Assembly (NCBI GenBank): GCA_963669155.1
Contig: OZ022588.1
Coordinates: 5,464,991-5,528,990, forward strand
Direction: 5' to 3'
DNA: 64,000 nt
Origin: Arbacia lixula
Lineage: Eukaryota; Echinodermata; Echinoidea; Arbacioida; Arbaciidae
Position 1 is the stretch's first letter. The number at the start of each line of letters is the position of its first letter. Below are positions 1-12,165 of this stretch, one piece after another. The translations under genes and the position numbers were made by a program. The notes below the pieces were generated by a model. That model did no database searches. It was not told where the DNA came from and was given only the letters and a program-made list of their open reading frames with translations.

Positions 1-54
1 TTATACGCATGACCTTCACTTTATCATGTCTGCTGCTAGAGATCCCAATGCACA

Positions 55-358
55 GACAGTTGGCTGTATATATGGCCGGGACGTTTACAACCAATTGGAC
101 GCAATCTCTGAGGTTTGGGAGGATAGTGACTTACTAACCATGCCCCTTCAAGGGAGAACGTCTTGATTTTATCTTTCGAATGCCGTCTTATCAGAGGCAG
201 TTGGCTGCATATGACCGGGACATTAATGAGCGATTGGGCATAATCTCTGAGGTTCGGCAGAGAGGAAGAAGCAGAGAGAGAAGACAATGACTTAACTAAG
301 CATGCTCTTTCAAAGGAGGAGGTCTTGATTCTGTCAATTCTGTTCATCTCTATGGAGG
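55..358. repeat. diverged tandem duplication, about 150 bp x 2
   Basis: Two adjacent stretches (about 55-200 and 200-358) share blocks in the same order: CAGTTGGCTG, a GGCCGGGAC/GACCGGGAC block, AATCTCTGAGGTT and GTCTTGATT. They differ by many substitutions and a small insertion of GA-rich sequence. Six-frame reading gives no recognised protein. Probably an old tandem repeat. Confidence 0.6.
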
Positions 359-2456
359 CAGTCAATTCTCATCATTTTGATGGCTTATGTTTATAACCTT
401 GCTAAGATAAAAGAAATCAATTTGTTTTCAGCCAGAGATTGATTATACTGATTATAATTCCCCCCATTACAAAAAAAAAATCCCTTCATGTAGGTTAATA
501 ATGATGTATTGCTACAAATGGGTACACAAGGCAATTGCTAGATTATCCAATGGTAAATTTAGATAGAAAAGAAACTCATTTTTAAAAGCTAGATGAAAGA
601 AACGTATGCTCAAAACATGCATGTGCACATGCATTATTTGAATTAAGTAATTAAAATATGCAGCAATTGGGTTCCTTCTGATTGAGTGAGCCACCTAATT
701 CTGTGAGTGCCTTTTCCATTTATTCAAGTGGTGGTCACACTTTGAAGGCTGTCAAACCTCACGTTACAATCAATTACATAATCCAATTATCATGTTTCTA
801 TGGTAACAGTTATACACACAGTCTACAACCAGTGGAACTGTGCATAATGTGTGACTCATAGAGATGATGTAAGGAAGCAACAGCTACAGCTGGTACTCAC
901 CAACAATTAGAAGAAATACATGAATTTTGATAAAAACACCATTCTGCAATAATTGTACATTATATCATGAACATGATACGATTGAAGTATACTCTTTTAA
1001 TACTGTGCTACTGTAGCTTCGTGGGTGACTCTTAATCTAATATTGGCTGTAACATTTGACGTCATGTATTGTGGGGAGCTAAGGAATGTGAGGAAATTCT
1101 CCTCCATCTTATTAAGTATATTGGCAACTGAATTGAAGCATCGTAAGACACTCATTCAATATATAGGCCTAATCTGCTAACTCAACCCTTTAACCACCAC
1201 TGAAGCATTTTTGCACAAGTAGCACACAAACCCCACGGAGCTGTATTATGTCTGGTACACAAAGGATCATGAATTAATCAAAATCTAATCTTTTCTACAT
1301 AATACCAAGACATCTATTGTTACATGTGGGTAGGCAATCGCATATGCAACATCAAAGAATCTTAAATGCCACTGGTTCTAGTCCGAAATCTAACTAAGAT
1401 ATAACATTATACCATATACTCGTATTACAGAAGGCTCGTACGTGAGTTGCATCTAATGTATTGTCCGTTGACTTTGAAGATGTATTGTTATACATGTAAT
1501 TGGAGAAAAAAACATAGGGAAGAATATCCTTTGACATTATACAACTGAAATATCAATGTATTCACTGTTTTCTTCACTCATGCACTATGCAAGATTCATA
1601 AGTGCGCAAAATTTCATATTTTCCCTCTCAAATTTGGAGGCAAGCTTTGTTGGGGGAAGCAAATGAAAACAGGGAAATATCGTGGTCTTTCTTTGCATTG
1701 CCTAAGAGGACTCCGGTTCGCCATAAATCTGGTAAATCTTTGACCATGGAAAAGGTCAGCCTATGCATCAGGATGTGCACTATGCAGACTCGCCAACGTG
1801 TCTTCACGCTGGATGTCATTTCCTCGACGACGCTCACACTCACAGACGAGACGGTCTTTTCATACAAGATGGATCGCGGCTCTCCTAGTGGGGCACTTTA
1901 CAGCACATGCGAGCCGCATCATGCGGCTCTGAAGCGTCTTAAAAAGGACTATTGTTTGCCGCTTGCTGACATATCCTTCATATCCGATATCCAACTCGGA
2001 GGACAATAAGACATGGAGTGAAAGGGAGATATATACTGCTGATTGGGTATATAATAAATATATAGGAACGTAAAATGTAACACCTTAATACTGCATCATG
2101 TAGCTGTTTTGTTTTCACAATGGAAATAAAAGGTCAAAGTAATGGAAAGTAAAGGAGAGGGAATTAATGATGAGAATGTTACTCGTGACCGACCCATTTG
2201 ATAAATGGACAGAGCTGGCTTGAGGCAGAAACTGTACTTTTTGAAGCAGGTGTCACTAGAATTGAATTGTTCTTTCCAACCTTTACAATCTATTGTGGTA
2301 ATTGGATCGTAGTTCCGATGCTATCATGGTGCTCATTTATTTTCAATGATTATTTATGAATTTGAGTTGATTCCTTCACATGATACTGACTAAATTTAAC
2401 CAAGAATGACACCCATGCATGGTTATGGCAGAACAGTTGTATCACAATTACAGCTA

Positions 2457-2700
2457 CACAACAGCTCAAAGGAATAGCATAGGGAAAGGGAAAGGGGAGA
2501 AAGGGAAGGAGCTGCAGTTTTTAACTGGGGTATATTTTGTCCAGTTCAGCATAAACATGATGCTTTAGCCTAAATAGCATCATGTTTCATGCCAAACTGG
2601 ACAAAATATACCACAATTTAAAACTTCAGCTCTTTCCCTTTCTTCCCTTTCCCTTTCTTCCCTTTCCCTTTCCCTACGCCAATTCCTTTGAGCTGGAGTG
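2457..2700. mobile_element. foldback MITE, family A, copy 1
   Basis: The sequence is an almost complete palindrome. Its left end begins CACAACAGCTCAAAGGAAT and its right end is the inverse, ending AGCTGGAGTG. TA dinucleotides lie directly outside both ends (2455-2456 and 2701-2702), as expected for a Tc1/mariner-type TA target duplication. The arms contain GGGAAAGG runs and an inner pair around CAGTTCAGCATAAACATGATG. There is no coding capacity. Copies 2 to 4 are at 20657, 58699 and 61802. Confidence 0.85.
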
Positions 2701-3049
2701 TAGGTCCTGTAACTAAGCTTCATCATTGCTATCCATTACCTTTAATGTTTGGGGGCATGGCACCTCATAGACTGATCACTGTCAGACCAGAGGGGGAACA
2801 GTATAAGTGGATATACATGCTATAATGTGCCATGTGAGCGTCAACAGTGAGGAATTCTTGAGTGTGTCGCTCAATTGTGTGGTGTGATTATTTACCCTGC
2901 GTAAACATTCATGCAGGGACATAACAAGGAAGGGGAGCTAGAGTGATGACCTTTCACCCCTTCATGCGTAGATCAGCAATGTGGACGTGGATCCTGAGAA
3001 AATAGTCATTCTAATTTACTGAGCTTTACTGCACGCTGTACCTCAAATT

Positions 3050-3345
3050 GTGGATTGCTATCTATTGCAACTCGTTGTATCGCAAACCATTACATCATGC
3101 ATCTATGGCAAGTCCAGGCCTTAGAATGATTTTGCAATCAATCATATAGATATTAGAGATCCACACAAGCTACATGATCAAAATCTATTGCAAGTTACAA
3201 TTAATATTGATCAGAGGTTCTTTGTAATACAAATTTATGATTCATATCAATTATCAATTGTATGATCGATAGATCTATCATACGATTGATCTATATCGCA
3301 TGACTGTAAGATTAATCATAACTCTTTGTAATACGGGCCCCTGAT
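3050..3345. repeat. interspersed repeat with ATTGCAACT/TTTGTAATAC blocks
   Basis: A low-complexity block rich in short variants of ATTGCAACTC, TTTGTAATAC, ATTGATC and ATCATAACTC, ending GGGCCCC. Similar wording recurs at about 29185-29345 and 47335-47680, and in fragments near 43030-43140, which marks a dispersed family. No protein coding is seen. Confidence 0.5.
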
Positions 3346-3494
3346 TTGTGAAAGTCTGTTCTGGCATTAGCCATGGCCTGGTCAATCCTGTCTATAGAGA
3401 CTAGCACAAAAGGACAGACCAGAAATGGTCTTTATGGACAAGACAGTTTATATCGACAGGAGTACATTACATGCAAACTGTTCTAAAGGGACTC

Positions 3495-3835
3495 AATAGA
3501 CCATTTTCGTAATATACTCACAACTTTCCCCCGTAACTGCGTAGGAATGCATTATTGCATTCACCTGTATCTAGCCATTCAGATTCAAAGGATGGAATTC
3601 ACTTTGAATCTGTTAGTTGTTGCTACTTGGACAAACCTCGGACAAGCTTTGGGGTCCCATTAGTAATGTATTGTTTGAACGTCATGAATACAATTTGCAT
3701 ACCAGTACATTTCGAAAATGGTATATTTGAGAGGTCTTTTCAAAAAGTTGTTCTTCACACACAACTTTGGAGACTGGTTTGACTACACGATCAATATTCA
3801 CCAACAAGATATTGAATCTAGGCTTCAATAGACCA
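3495..3835. repeat. interspersed repeat family B, fragment
   Basis: Shares long stretches with the complete family B element at 27265-27781, including the TAGACCATTTTCGTAAT block, the ACTTTCCCCC...CTGCGTAG block, GGATGGAAT...CACTTTGAATCT and GACAAACCTCGGACAAGCTT. The outer inverted arms are missing, so this is a partial or decayed copy. Confidence 0.65.
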
Positions 3836-3906
3836 TTTTCGTTACCGATGCAAGTTTTGCACGTCTTCCAAACCAGGGACCTGTTGCATATCACGTACCG
3901 TAACTT

Positions 3907-3990
3907 GCCATCAATGGTAACTACCATGGCAACAGCCAATGAACTTTCATTCTTGCACCTGTTTCCATGATAGTTATCACTGATGGTAAC
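3907..3990. repeat. about 84-bp hairpin, ATGGTAACTACCATGGCAAC type
   Basis: The left half (GCCATCAATGGTAACTACC then ATGGCAACA) pairs imperfectly with the right half (GTTTCCATGATAGTTATCAC then TGATGGTAAC). A diverged homologue is at 29350-29428 and a half copy near 26793-26855. Size and shape resemble a small palindromic MITE; a pre-miRNA-like hairpin would look similar, but nothing shows processing. Confidence 0.55.
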
Positions 3991-5529
3991 TCAAAACAAC
4001 TCAAAACAAGTTTTTTTTTCAAGTACTATACTTGCAGAGTAGCGCTTCCATCTTACTTGCTTCAGGACACTTAACTATCAGTGGAAAACATTAACCAACA
4101 GTATATTGAAGATAGAAACTTGATTCCTACCCAAATCACAAAAATGTCTCTCTCTCTCTCAGTGATACCATAGTTTATATGGTCTGGTGATATTAAACCG
4201 ACTTAAAACAAGTTTCAAGTACTGTAGCGCTTTCATCGTAATTTTTCCAGTACACTGAATTCACTATTAGCGCATAACATTAATCAATAAGACATTGATG
4301 ATACTGGCCATGTTTCAAGCGCTTTACTTGTAGAATAGTGCTTTCATTTTACTTGCTCCAGAACACTGAACTATTAGTGCCCAACATTCACCTACAAGAC
4401 ATTGATATGTTTGTATAGACTCCGATCACCGACAACGATACAATGTCTGCCTATCAGAGAGCAAAGTTTAAAGTGTATGGGGAGTGCCTTCTGAATTCTT
4501 CACACTCTTCAAGGACCTGTGTGCCTCATAAAGTGAACTGAAGATGGGCCAAAGGTCAGTCTCCTCCCATCAATCATATTCCATGCAGAGTTTAATTGCC
4601 CAAACATTGAGGCTCAAGTCCGTGGTTTGTAACATTGCCCTGTGACTGTAAGGTATGTACACAGCGTTATCTATCTAGTGTAACATGGTGGAGGTTCCAT
4701 TACTCTCTCACAAAGTCATTTACACAGAATTCCATAAACTGTCAGTTGAGAGGAAGAAGGGCATTAAAGAGAAACCTGCTCAGAACAAAAAGGGCATAAA
4801 AGATTAATATGTTTAGAACCAGATGGAGCAATGCAGATAAAGCTCTTCCCATCAAGGGCTTCAGATTGCAATATCACACTGTGTCCTGTCATTTATTTCC
4901 CAAATGGTGGATCTCGAATTCTCTCTCCTCAGAGGAAAAATTTGGAAATGGGAAGTCATTTGCAGAAAAAAAAACAATGTGTACTGAAAAAACAGGGGAA
5001 ACCCAGAAATTTGCCGTGAAAGCTTTTTCACAGAATCTACCTTGTATACACATGTTACCCAAATATTGCACAAGAAATATGACCTAAATAAAATATACCC
5101 CGCTGTCTCTTATGTGTATATCTCTCACACAAAGCCCGAATGTTACATGCGATAGTATGGCTCCTCAATCCCATACGGGTTTGAATGGATAGCCCGTGCC
5201 AGATGCATGCACTACCTACCTACTTCACACCTTTTAAACCAACAGCAAATGGTATCTAAGTAAACCCCTCTGCAACAATAGAACAAGGCCACCAACAATG
5301 GATGTAGGTACTGCACAGTTGTGAAACAATTACACATCACAAATACATGGGTTTGCTTTTTTTAGTTTCAGTTACTGAAGTATCCATGGAGGTTAGACAC
5401 AAAACATGTCTTGCCTCGTGGGTACAAACAGATTACACTCTCAATGTGCTGTCATTTATATTGATTCATATTTAATTTGTTGAGATAATTATGGGAAGAC
5501 TGAGCAACAAACGATGGACAGTGGTAGAG

Positions 5530-5615
5530 TGTAATGGTTGGGAGAAGGAGCACAAAGAGGGAAGGGAGACAGCAAGAGAGAAGGGGAAAGAAAGAGGGGA
5601 AGAAAGAGGGGAGAA

Positions 5616-5679
<64 letters not shown>

Positions 5680-5705
5680 AGGGAGAGGGAGAAAGAGAAG
5701 GGGAA

Positions 5706-5759
<54 letters not shown>

Positions 5760-5830
5760 GAAAGAGAGAGGGGGATAAGAAAAATATACAAAAGGTGGAG
5801 AGAAGGGGAAAGAGAGCAATAGATAGACAG
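5530..5830. repeat. GA microsatellite tract
   Basis: Purine-rich block with two pure (GA)n runs, about 5618-5672 and 5709-5757, separated by a GGGGGAGGGAGAGGG spacer. Long open frames on both strands here (Arg-Glu on plus, Leu-Ser on minus) are artefacts of the dinucleotide repeat. Confidence 0.95.
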
Positions 5831-6329
5831 GAGGGCAGAAAAAAGAAAAGACAGAGAGATAGAAACCCGATGAGAAACAGACAGGCAAAAGCTGACAGTG
5901 ATTGAGAGGAATGTTCCATTGATTATTACATTCATGATACACATGTTCCAGAGTAAACAGATTATGAACAATTGCAAATACACCTTTTTATCTTCGAGGA
6001 GGTAATACGATACTCACTTAAACACGTCTCTAAAAAGACATGTTTTCATAACACTTCCTGTACCACCCAAGATACTGTTCTATGTGATATAGGTATGTTT
6101 ACTGGTTAATGGGTACATGCACAGCACATGAACAGTAATTGTATCCTCAATTGTAATTGCATCACGTGGTCTTTGCAACATGTATCGCATACAACGGTAT
6201 AGATGTAAAATGATTTAATGTCTTATTGTTGTACTAGATACCTAACTCACCTAAAGACAGTATCCAGGTGTCTATATCAATTCTCACAGGAGCAATTGAT
6301 CATGAAACAAGAGAACCGTCCATTTCTTC

Positions 6330-7135
6330 TTTCCCTATTGCCATGGTAACCAAACTTCCCCTAATCATGAATGCTATATTGTATGTTTCATGCTACATGC
6401 TCAAATAGCACTGTAACTTTGGAAAACAAGTTTGTGAAGTTTCTTTTATGGTTGTTGCCTAAAAACAGCATGATACAATATCTGTAATCAGATTCGGGAT
6501 TATACAGAATTTCTTTCTTGATTTCTTCAGACTACAAAACAAAATGTAAGATGTTGGAAGTGAAAAGTAAAATGGGATATGCATACCTTGAGTGGGAGAA
6601 ACAATCTACTTGTGATGTTGGAGTAAACATTGCAATATTGTTCATGACTCATATTTCATATTACATTAACAGAAAGACTGAGCCTTTACAAAAACAAATT
6701 CTATTCAAACTTAAGCCAGGCATACTGTACATGCACACCTCTGTAATAATGCTGAAATTTGTAATATTAAAATATGGATTTTAAGAGAGTCATGTCCTAC
6801 ATAGCCATTTAGATGGGAAATTGTATTGATTTGCCTCAGCAGCCTGTTCTGTTTAATTGGGAAAAAAAAATACGAAGTTAACTAATAACATCATTCCATC
6901 AAAAGATAACTTGTTAAATAGAAAATTATCAATCAAAATTATCAATCAAAACAAGTACTTTCTTTGTAAAAAAAACCCACAGAAATATGTTATGTTGTAT
7001 GAATTTAACATGAGATGTACATGCATAGATAAGTTTTGCACCTCTCGGAGGTGGACAGAAACAAACAGCAGTTTTCCTTATCACCATGGTAACTAAAATT
7101 TTCACCTGCTTTTAATCATAAATGCTACATTGTGT
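6330..7135. repeat. pair of diverged direct repeats about 740 bp apart
   Basis: The stretch around 6335-6395 (a CCATGGTAACCAAA block, then TAATCATGAATGCTA, then TTGTATGTTTCATG) reappears around 7077-7140 as CCATGGTAACTAAAA, TAATCATAAATGCTACATTG and TGTTGCATTCATG. The sequence between is AT-rich with no recognised gene. Probably an old local duplication or two copies of one repeat. Confidence 0.5.
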
Positions 7136-7811
7136 GTTGCATTCATGTTTATTTTTATCAAGGCTTGTATTCTCACCAGAGGTTTAACCTATTACACATA
7201 CTTAACACTCTGGACTACACACGGAGAAACTTTATGGGTTGAAAAATGAAAACCATGAGATACAATTCCCTTATGATCTCATTATGTTGTTTTCGGAATC
7301 ACTACAGTTATTTGTGTCCACATGATGATTTTTAGATTTTCTGAGCAGCTCTATTTTCATAGCATTACAAACAGTCCTCTTAAACCTGAACTGGGGGTAG
7401 GCTACTGTGAAAACCTTAAACCGTAACAATTATGATATTGATTAGCCAAATGTATTAGGAAGCATGTTTTAAACAGGATATTCTTGACAATTAGCAATAA
7501 TTGTTTAACAGGTAATATCAGACATAGTGCTCATATTATTGAAAATTGGCACAATACAAAGCTCTTTTTTTACATTCAAGCTTGTATAAATAATTTACAA
7601 ATGTTATATTTTTGTTGATCAACTTTCAGTATGAAGACCTTTTGAACAGTAATCTACACTTTTATGCAATTTGCCAAAGTGATTTATGGAATCAAAATAA
7701 GGGCACTGCGTTACCATCTTTCAACAAGAAAATCCCACTACAAATATATGTAAAATATGTTCTTAAATATATTTTCTCTTTAGAGAGATGTAAAATGTTA
7801 AATCTTCTCTT

Positions 7812-7935
7812 TCTCTCTAACATACTCCTATCCCTCTTTCTCTCTCTCTCTCTCTCTCTCTGTCAGTCTGTTTGTCTGTCTGTCCCTAACTCTTCTTTTC
7901 TCCCCTCCCCCCCCCTCTCTCTCTCTCTCTCTCTA
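7812..7935. repeat. CT/C-rich simple repeat
   Basis: Runs of CTCTCTCT, TCTGTCTGTC and CCCCCCCC on the plus strand. The open frame through it (7612-8010) is driven by the repeat and is not supported as a gene. Confidence 0.9.
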
Positions 7936-9311
7936 ACTCTCCATCCTCCTTCTTATCCATGTTGCATCCTTCCTAAATATGTCATCACAGCAAACATATC
8001 TAAGCGATGACACAGAGCCATCTCTTCCAGACGGTTAAGTTAAGCCTCTTTATCACATCCCCTCTCCTTAATCATGGTCATGCAGGGAGAAGAAATGGGT
8101 CCAAGGTTAATCCCTTGAACCTTTATCTCATTAAAAGTCATCAAAACCTGCATGCAATCACACTTCAAGTGTACAAGCATGGCGGCAAATAGTTCTCTTT
8201 ATCCAACTATGCAGCACTGTAGTGAAACCAGGGCAGGAGATTTAGCTGAGACAGATTGGATTTTTGTCTTACACGCTGTTCTCTCCACCTCTAAATGGAT
8301 AAAGGAAGTACTCCCACACCTTCCTGTCGGTAATTTGGCAGACATCTTTAAATGTGAGAGGGCAAGAGCTTAAATTATCGCCTACATTTTCCAATTAGTG
8401 CATTTATTTCATAAAAGTATAGTTGGATTGTGATTCTGCAATTTACTTGCTTGTGCTAAATTTTAGCTTGTACTATAACATTTCAATTTTGTGTCTTCTT
8501 TGATTTGTGAGTGATCATCATGTTATCTATTAAAAAATTATCATTGTGGATGGAAACGTATCACTTCCATGCCATGAGTTTCAAGTTTGACTCAGGCTTG
8601 TCCAGCATCTATAGCCAATACTTCTATGTTTCTTTTGCTTACAAATTAGTTTACAATTGCATCACTTCCAATGCATTACAATTAAACATCAATATAGTGG
8701 TAACCAGATCATATAATTAAGATGTACTGGCACAAGTTTCTCCTGAAGAACATTTTCATGAAAGTTTCACATGGTATTATCATTTGAGAAAAAAATTGCT
8801 CACTCAACTTATAAGAGATCAACTACTATTGATAATTGTTATTTAATTACTAGATTTGTGGAACAACCATTTGACATGATTCAAAATTATATTGTATAAG
8901 TTAACTTCATAAGATCCAGCTTCTGCAGAGCAATATAGTGCATATTCGATAAAATGTACATAATTATATCCTGAATAGCAAGAAAGCAACATCAGTTATC
9001 ACAATTATTTGAACTACACTCCCTTGTTTGATTAACACATTACACTTCTTCATTATTTGATGAGCTATACAACCAGAATATAAATTGCATATATGTAACG
9101 TGTCATCTAATAGAAAACACACACAGATGTATATTCTGAACAAATGGAAAACAATATATTTTAGCCATAGCAACACCTGATTGAACTGGCCTTGGCCTGG
9201 CAGAAACATATGAATTAATATTGCCCTGAAAAGTACATATCTAATCTCTGTCTCTATATCTACTCAAAGTAATTCATATAAGGTCTATATTCCAAACAAC
9301 TACTACGACAA

Positions 9312-9596
9312 GCAAATATTACCAAGAGTCATTGGTTTCTGTATTCATTTTTTTATTTAAAGAAGCATTTCATTCTTGGTAAAATACTGTAAGCTCACAA
9401 TGCAATAATATTTAGGCTGATTAGTTGTTAACTCTTCATTATGTTATGTTATGTTATGAAGCAAATATTACCAAGAGTCATTGGTTTCTGTATTCATTTT
9501 TTTATTTAAAGAAGCATTTCATTCTTGGTAAAATACTGTAAGCTCACAATGCAATAATATTTAGGCTGATTAGTTGTTAACTCTTCATTATGTTAT
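9312..9596. repeat. recent tandem duplication, 149-bp unit x 2
   Basis: The unit starting GCAAATATTACCAAGAGTC at 9312 starts again at 9461. The copies read identically until the end of the second, where the ATGTT run is shorter (ATGTTATG repeated in copy 1, ATGTTATTATT in copy 2). Near-perfect identity means a very young duplication or an assembly artefact. Confidence 0.9.
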
Positions 9597-9872
9597 TATT
9601 AAACATTTTCATGATGAAACAAAGACATTATTTTTACATCAATTGACACCTTAAAATTATTGTTTACTTCATCGATTAATCTGTAGAGGGGTGAAATATT
9701 GGGCTAGAAATGCAAGATAATGCAGAAATTAATTGCAAAAAGTGCTAGATGTATCTCATGATAAATAATAGATCCACTTAAAACTGTAAAAGTGCAATGA
9801 TGTTATTGTGTAACATTACAACATTATCATGGGGACAAGTGCTATCGGATTAGTGGTTGGTATGGTACTTAC

Positions 9873-10187
9873 CATGCTGTCATTCCAAAGCATCTTGAGT
9901 CGGTAGCCCGGTAGTATGTCACTCCTGTTATTCACATCCTCTAACCCCATGATAGTGGCTGGTAGGCAGCCCTGCCCACCGTCCCATGTCCCACCCTCCA
10001 TGGGGAAGATCCCCCCGAAATACAGGTCCTTTAACCCCGACTCGGCCTCCGAGGCCGCTATGTCGGCCGGGCTCGGGTGCACGCGCGACGCGTATTTGGG
10101 CTCCCCAAATCCCACGCTCAAACTGGCCGCTAGAACAATCAGTTTCATCATCAAAGTCATGACGGAACTTAATTTATGCTTCGCCAT
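9873..10187 (-). CDS. GABBR1-like: GABA-B receptor-like class C GPCR, first coding exon (partial gene)
   Basis: GABA-B receptors are plasma-membrane metabotropic receptors whose extracellular Venus-flytrap domain binds the ligand. This exon encodes 105 residues. Residues 1-29 form a signal peptide with a hydrophobic core (LMMKLIVLAASLSVGFG). From about residue 50 the start of the ligand-binding domain follows: a GGIFPMEGG block, GGQGCLPA, LEDVN and DILPGYRLK, matching the order in animal GABBR1 (GG-FPM-GG, GGQAC-PA, LEDVN, DILP-Y-L). NRS and NDS are possible N-glycosylation sites. I chose the ATG at 10185-10187 because it has a strong context (GCCATGG) directly before the signal peptide; an in-frame ATG lies eight codons upstream (10209-10211). 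The exon ends in phase 0 at a GTAAGT donor. Later domains are not in view, so orthology to GABBR1 versus another GABA-B-like paralogue is unresolved. Confidence 0.85.
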
Positions 10188-11340
10188 GGCTAGGACATAA
10201 ACTTCTACCAAGCGTGGTTATGTCTTAATTCCCGATTTTTATGGAGTAATATGGTAAAACTAAGCGAATTTAGGCTAGGCGGAAACAATCTCGGCACCGC
10301 GCTACCACCAGTAGAAGTAAGTTTCAATCTTCGGTAGACAAAATACCGAATCACTGAGCGACTCGTCCGCTACAAAGTAGTATTTCGCCTGCGATGATAG
10401 TTCACTCATCCATTCATAGAATGCTCAACTCTCTCTCTAAAAACCCGATTTCGGTAATTAAGCTTCAAGTGGAAATATTGGCTGTAGTTGTAGATAAAAG
10501 GAATTTACAATGCTGAATGCCTGGGAGGCGTAGTCCATTGCTTTGCAGCTGACAGAAATCCCCGGTGTAGCCCCCGGTATGGTCAGTGGTAGTGAAGCCA
10601 GCGAGCTACGTACAAGTGGAATCTGCGGTGGTCATCAACGCAAACGCACATCCCTCGCTGATAAAACACGCTCAAAATGTACGGCAAAGAAACCAAGATA
10701 TGGGTTGGGGATACAAATATCGCTAAGACAGGTGTTGATGATACTTCTCGGGCGGTTTTATCTCCAAAGATTTATGACGAAAACTGACTCGGAAGTATGT
10801 GTTGTCATCTGTGGGTGTTGATCTCAAACCGAGAGCTGAATTCGTCAGGTGAACGAGAGATGTCTGGGAAACGATAGCAGACGTTCGCTGCACTTGCTCC
10901 TTTCTAAGCTCGAACGAGTTTGCTTGATACTATACTAGCGGCAAGCGAGATGATGGTTGAGCCGGTATTTGATGCCGTGCTGGCTAGTATGTGTGCGCAC
11001 ACACACTCACACACACGCTAACTGAATGAACCGCATCATACATGGACTTCAATCGCTGAGGGATTTTTCACATAGCGCGCAGTCTCTGGCTAGATAGCGG
11101 AGGAGTCTAAACACTGGCGCCGTGCGCTACACTCCCACTGTGTGTTTGTGTTAGTTACGGCTCCAACTAGATGCAAGCATGTTTGACATCCACTCGTACT
11201 CTCGCTTGGCCTTTGGACGGGAAAGTGATTTTCCATCCGTGCGAACAGATTGAAGCGACGGGAGGTGTGAAGTAACATCGTTGATTCAAGAGATAGGTTT
11301 ACTGCTAGATGTTTGACGTATGGAGTCATTTATCATAATT
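10188..11340 (-). promoter_or_regulatory. 5' flank and probable 5' UTR/promoter of the receptor gene
   Basis: This stretch upstream of the receptor start is richer in GC and CpG than its surroundings and contains a short ACACACAC run near 11000-11020. It has no recognised coding sequence. A promoter is expected here by position, but I saw no decisive TATA box or initiator, so the transcription start is not placed. Confidence 0.4.
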
Positions 11341-11509
11341 ATACGAGTTATATCGTAATATTAATGACATAGACCTGTAATAATATAATTATATTCATAT
11401 AATATGATAATTGCATTTAAGCGAAAGGTGGGGTGTGCCAACATAGTGAATGAATGCGCTACATACCTGTATACCCTTTCGTTAATGCAAAGTTCATGCA
11501 CGTCTGTCA

Positions 11510-12125
11510 AACAATACGTTACGAAAAGTAACCCAAATGCTTGTCTGAGGTTTGTCCGAGTAGCGACAATAGATTCAGAATACGTTCCACCAATAGACCA
11601 TTTTCATTATGAATGCAAATTTTATGCACGTCTGTCGAACAATGCGTTACTAATGGTAACCCCAAAGCTTGTCCGGTGTTTGTCCGAGTAGCAACAAATA
11701 ATAGATTCAAAGTGCATTCCATCCATTGAAAATTAATCACTAGATACAGGTGAATGGAATACCGCTTTACTACGCAGTAAGGGGGAAAGTTGTGAATACA
11801 TTACGAACACGGTCTATTCAGTCTCCGATAGGGGTGTGGGTAATACCTCATGCCAGTAACCCTTCGTGTGTCTGACAAACTGCTGCTCTATGGGATTTGT
11901 GTATTATCTCTTGAGCAGAAACAAATTCTATGCATTTTATTCAAACAATGGGTTTCTAATGGTTACCCAAAAGCTTTTATGATGTTTGTTCGAGTAGCAA
12001 CAGGTTAAAGATTAAGAGTGCATTCCATCCATTAAAACTAAATCACCTGATACAGGTGGATATCATAAAGCGTACTACGCAGTCAGGGGGAATGTCGTAA
12101 GTACATTACGAAAACAGCGCAACAT
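11510..12125. repeat. family B repeat fragments, mostly reverse orientation
   Basis: Two or more partial copies of family B lie side by side. Recognisable reverse-strand blocks include AGATTCAAAGTGCATTCCAT (11702 on), ACAGGTGAATGG, TACGCAGTAAGGGGGAAAG, and again ATTCCATCCATTAAAA...GATACAGGTGGAT with CTACGCAGTCAGGGGGAA near 12075. No coding function is seen. Confidence 0.6.
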
Positions 12126-12165
12126 AAATCATCTGATGCTGTCACAAAGTCATTGATTTTCATCA

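Larger units (their letters stand above)
1..9872 (-). other. intron 1 of the GABA-B-like receptor gene (open-ended)
   Basis: The receptor exon at 9873-10187 ends in a strong GTAAGT donor reading towards base 1, so this stretch should be the start of its first intron. I looked on the minus strand for the next conserved block of the receptor family (the part following the DILP-Y motif) and saw none. The region is AT-rich and holds repeats, microsatellites and diverged foldbacks, some listed separately. The remaining exons probably lie outside the window. An exon too diverged to recognise by eye cannot be excluded. Confidence 0.55.

Noticed and set aside
1602-2009. 135-aa plus-strand open frame
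   Set aside because: No similarity I recognise, a competing frame on the other strand, and no splice or promoter context inside the receptor intron.
5452-5983. Long overlapping open frames of about 155-164 aa on the minus strand, and Arg-Glu frames on plus
   Set aside because: They are translations of the GA microsatellite and carry no other protein features.
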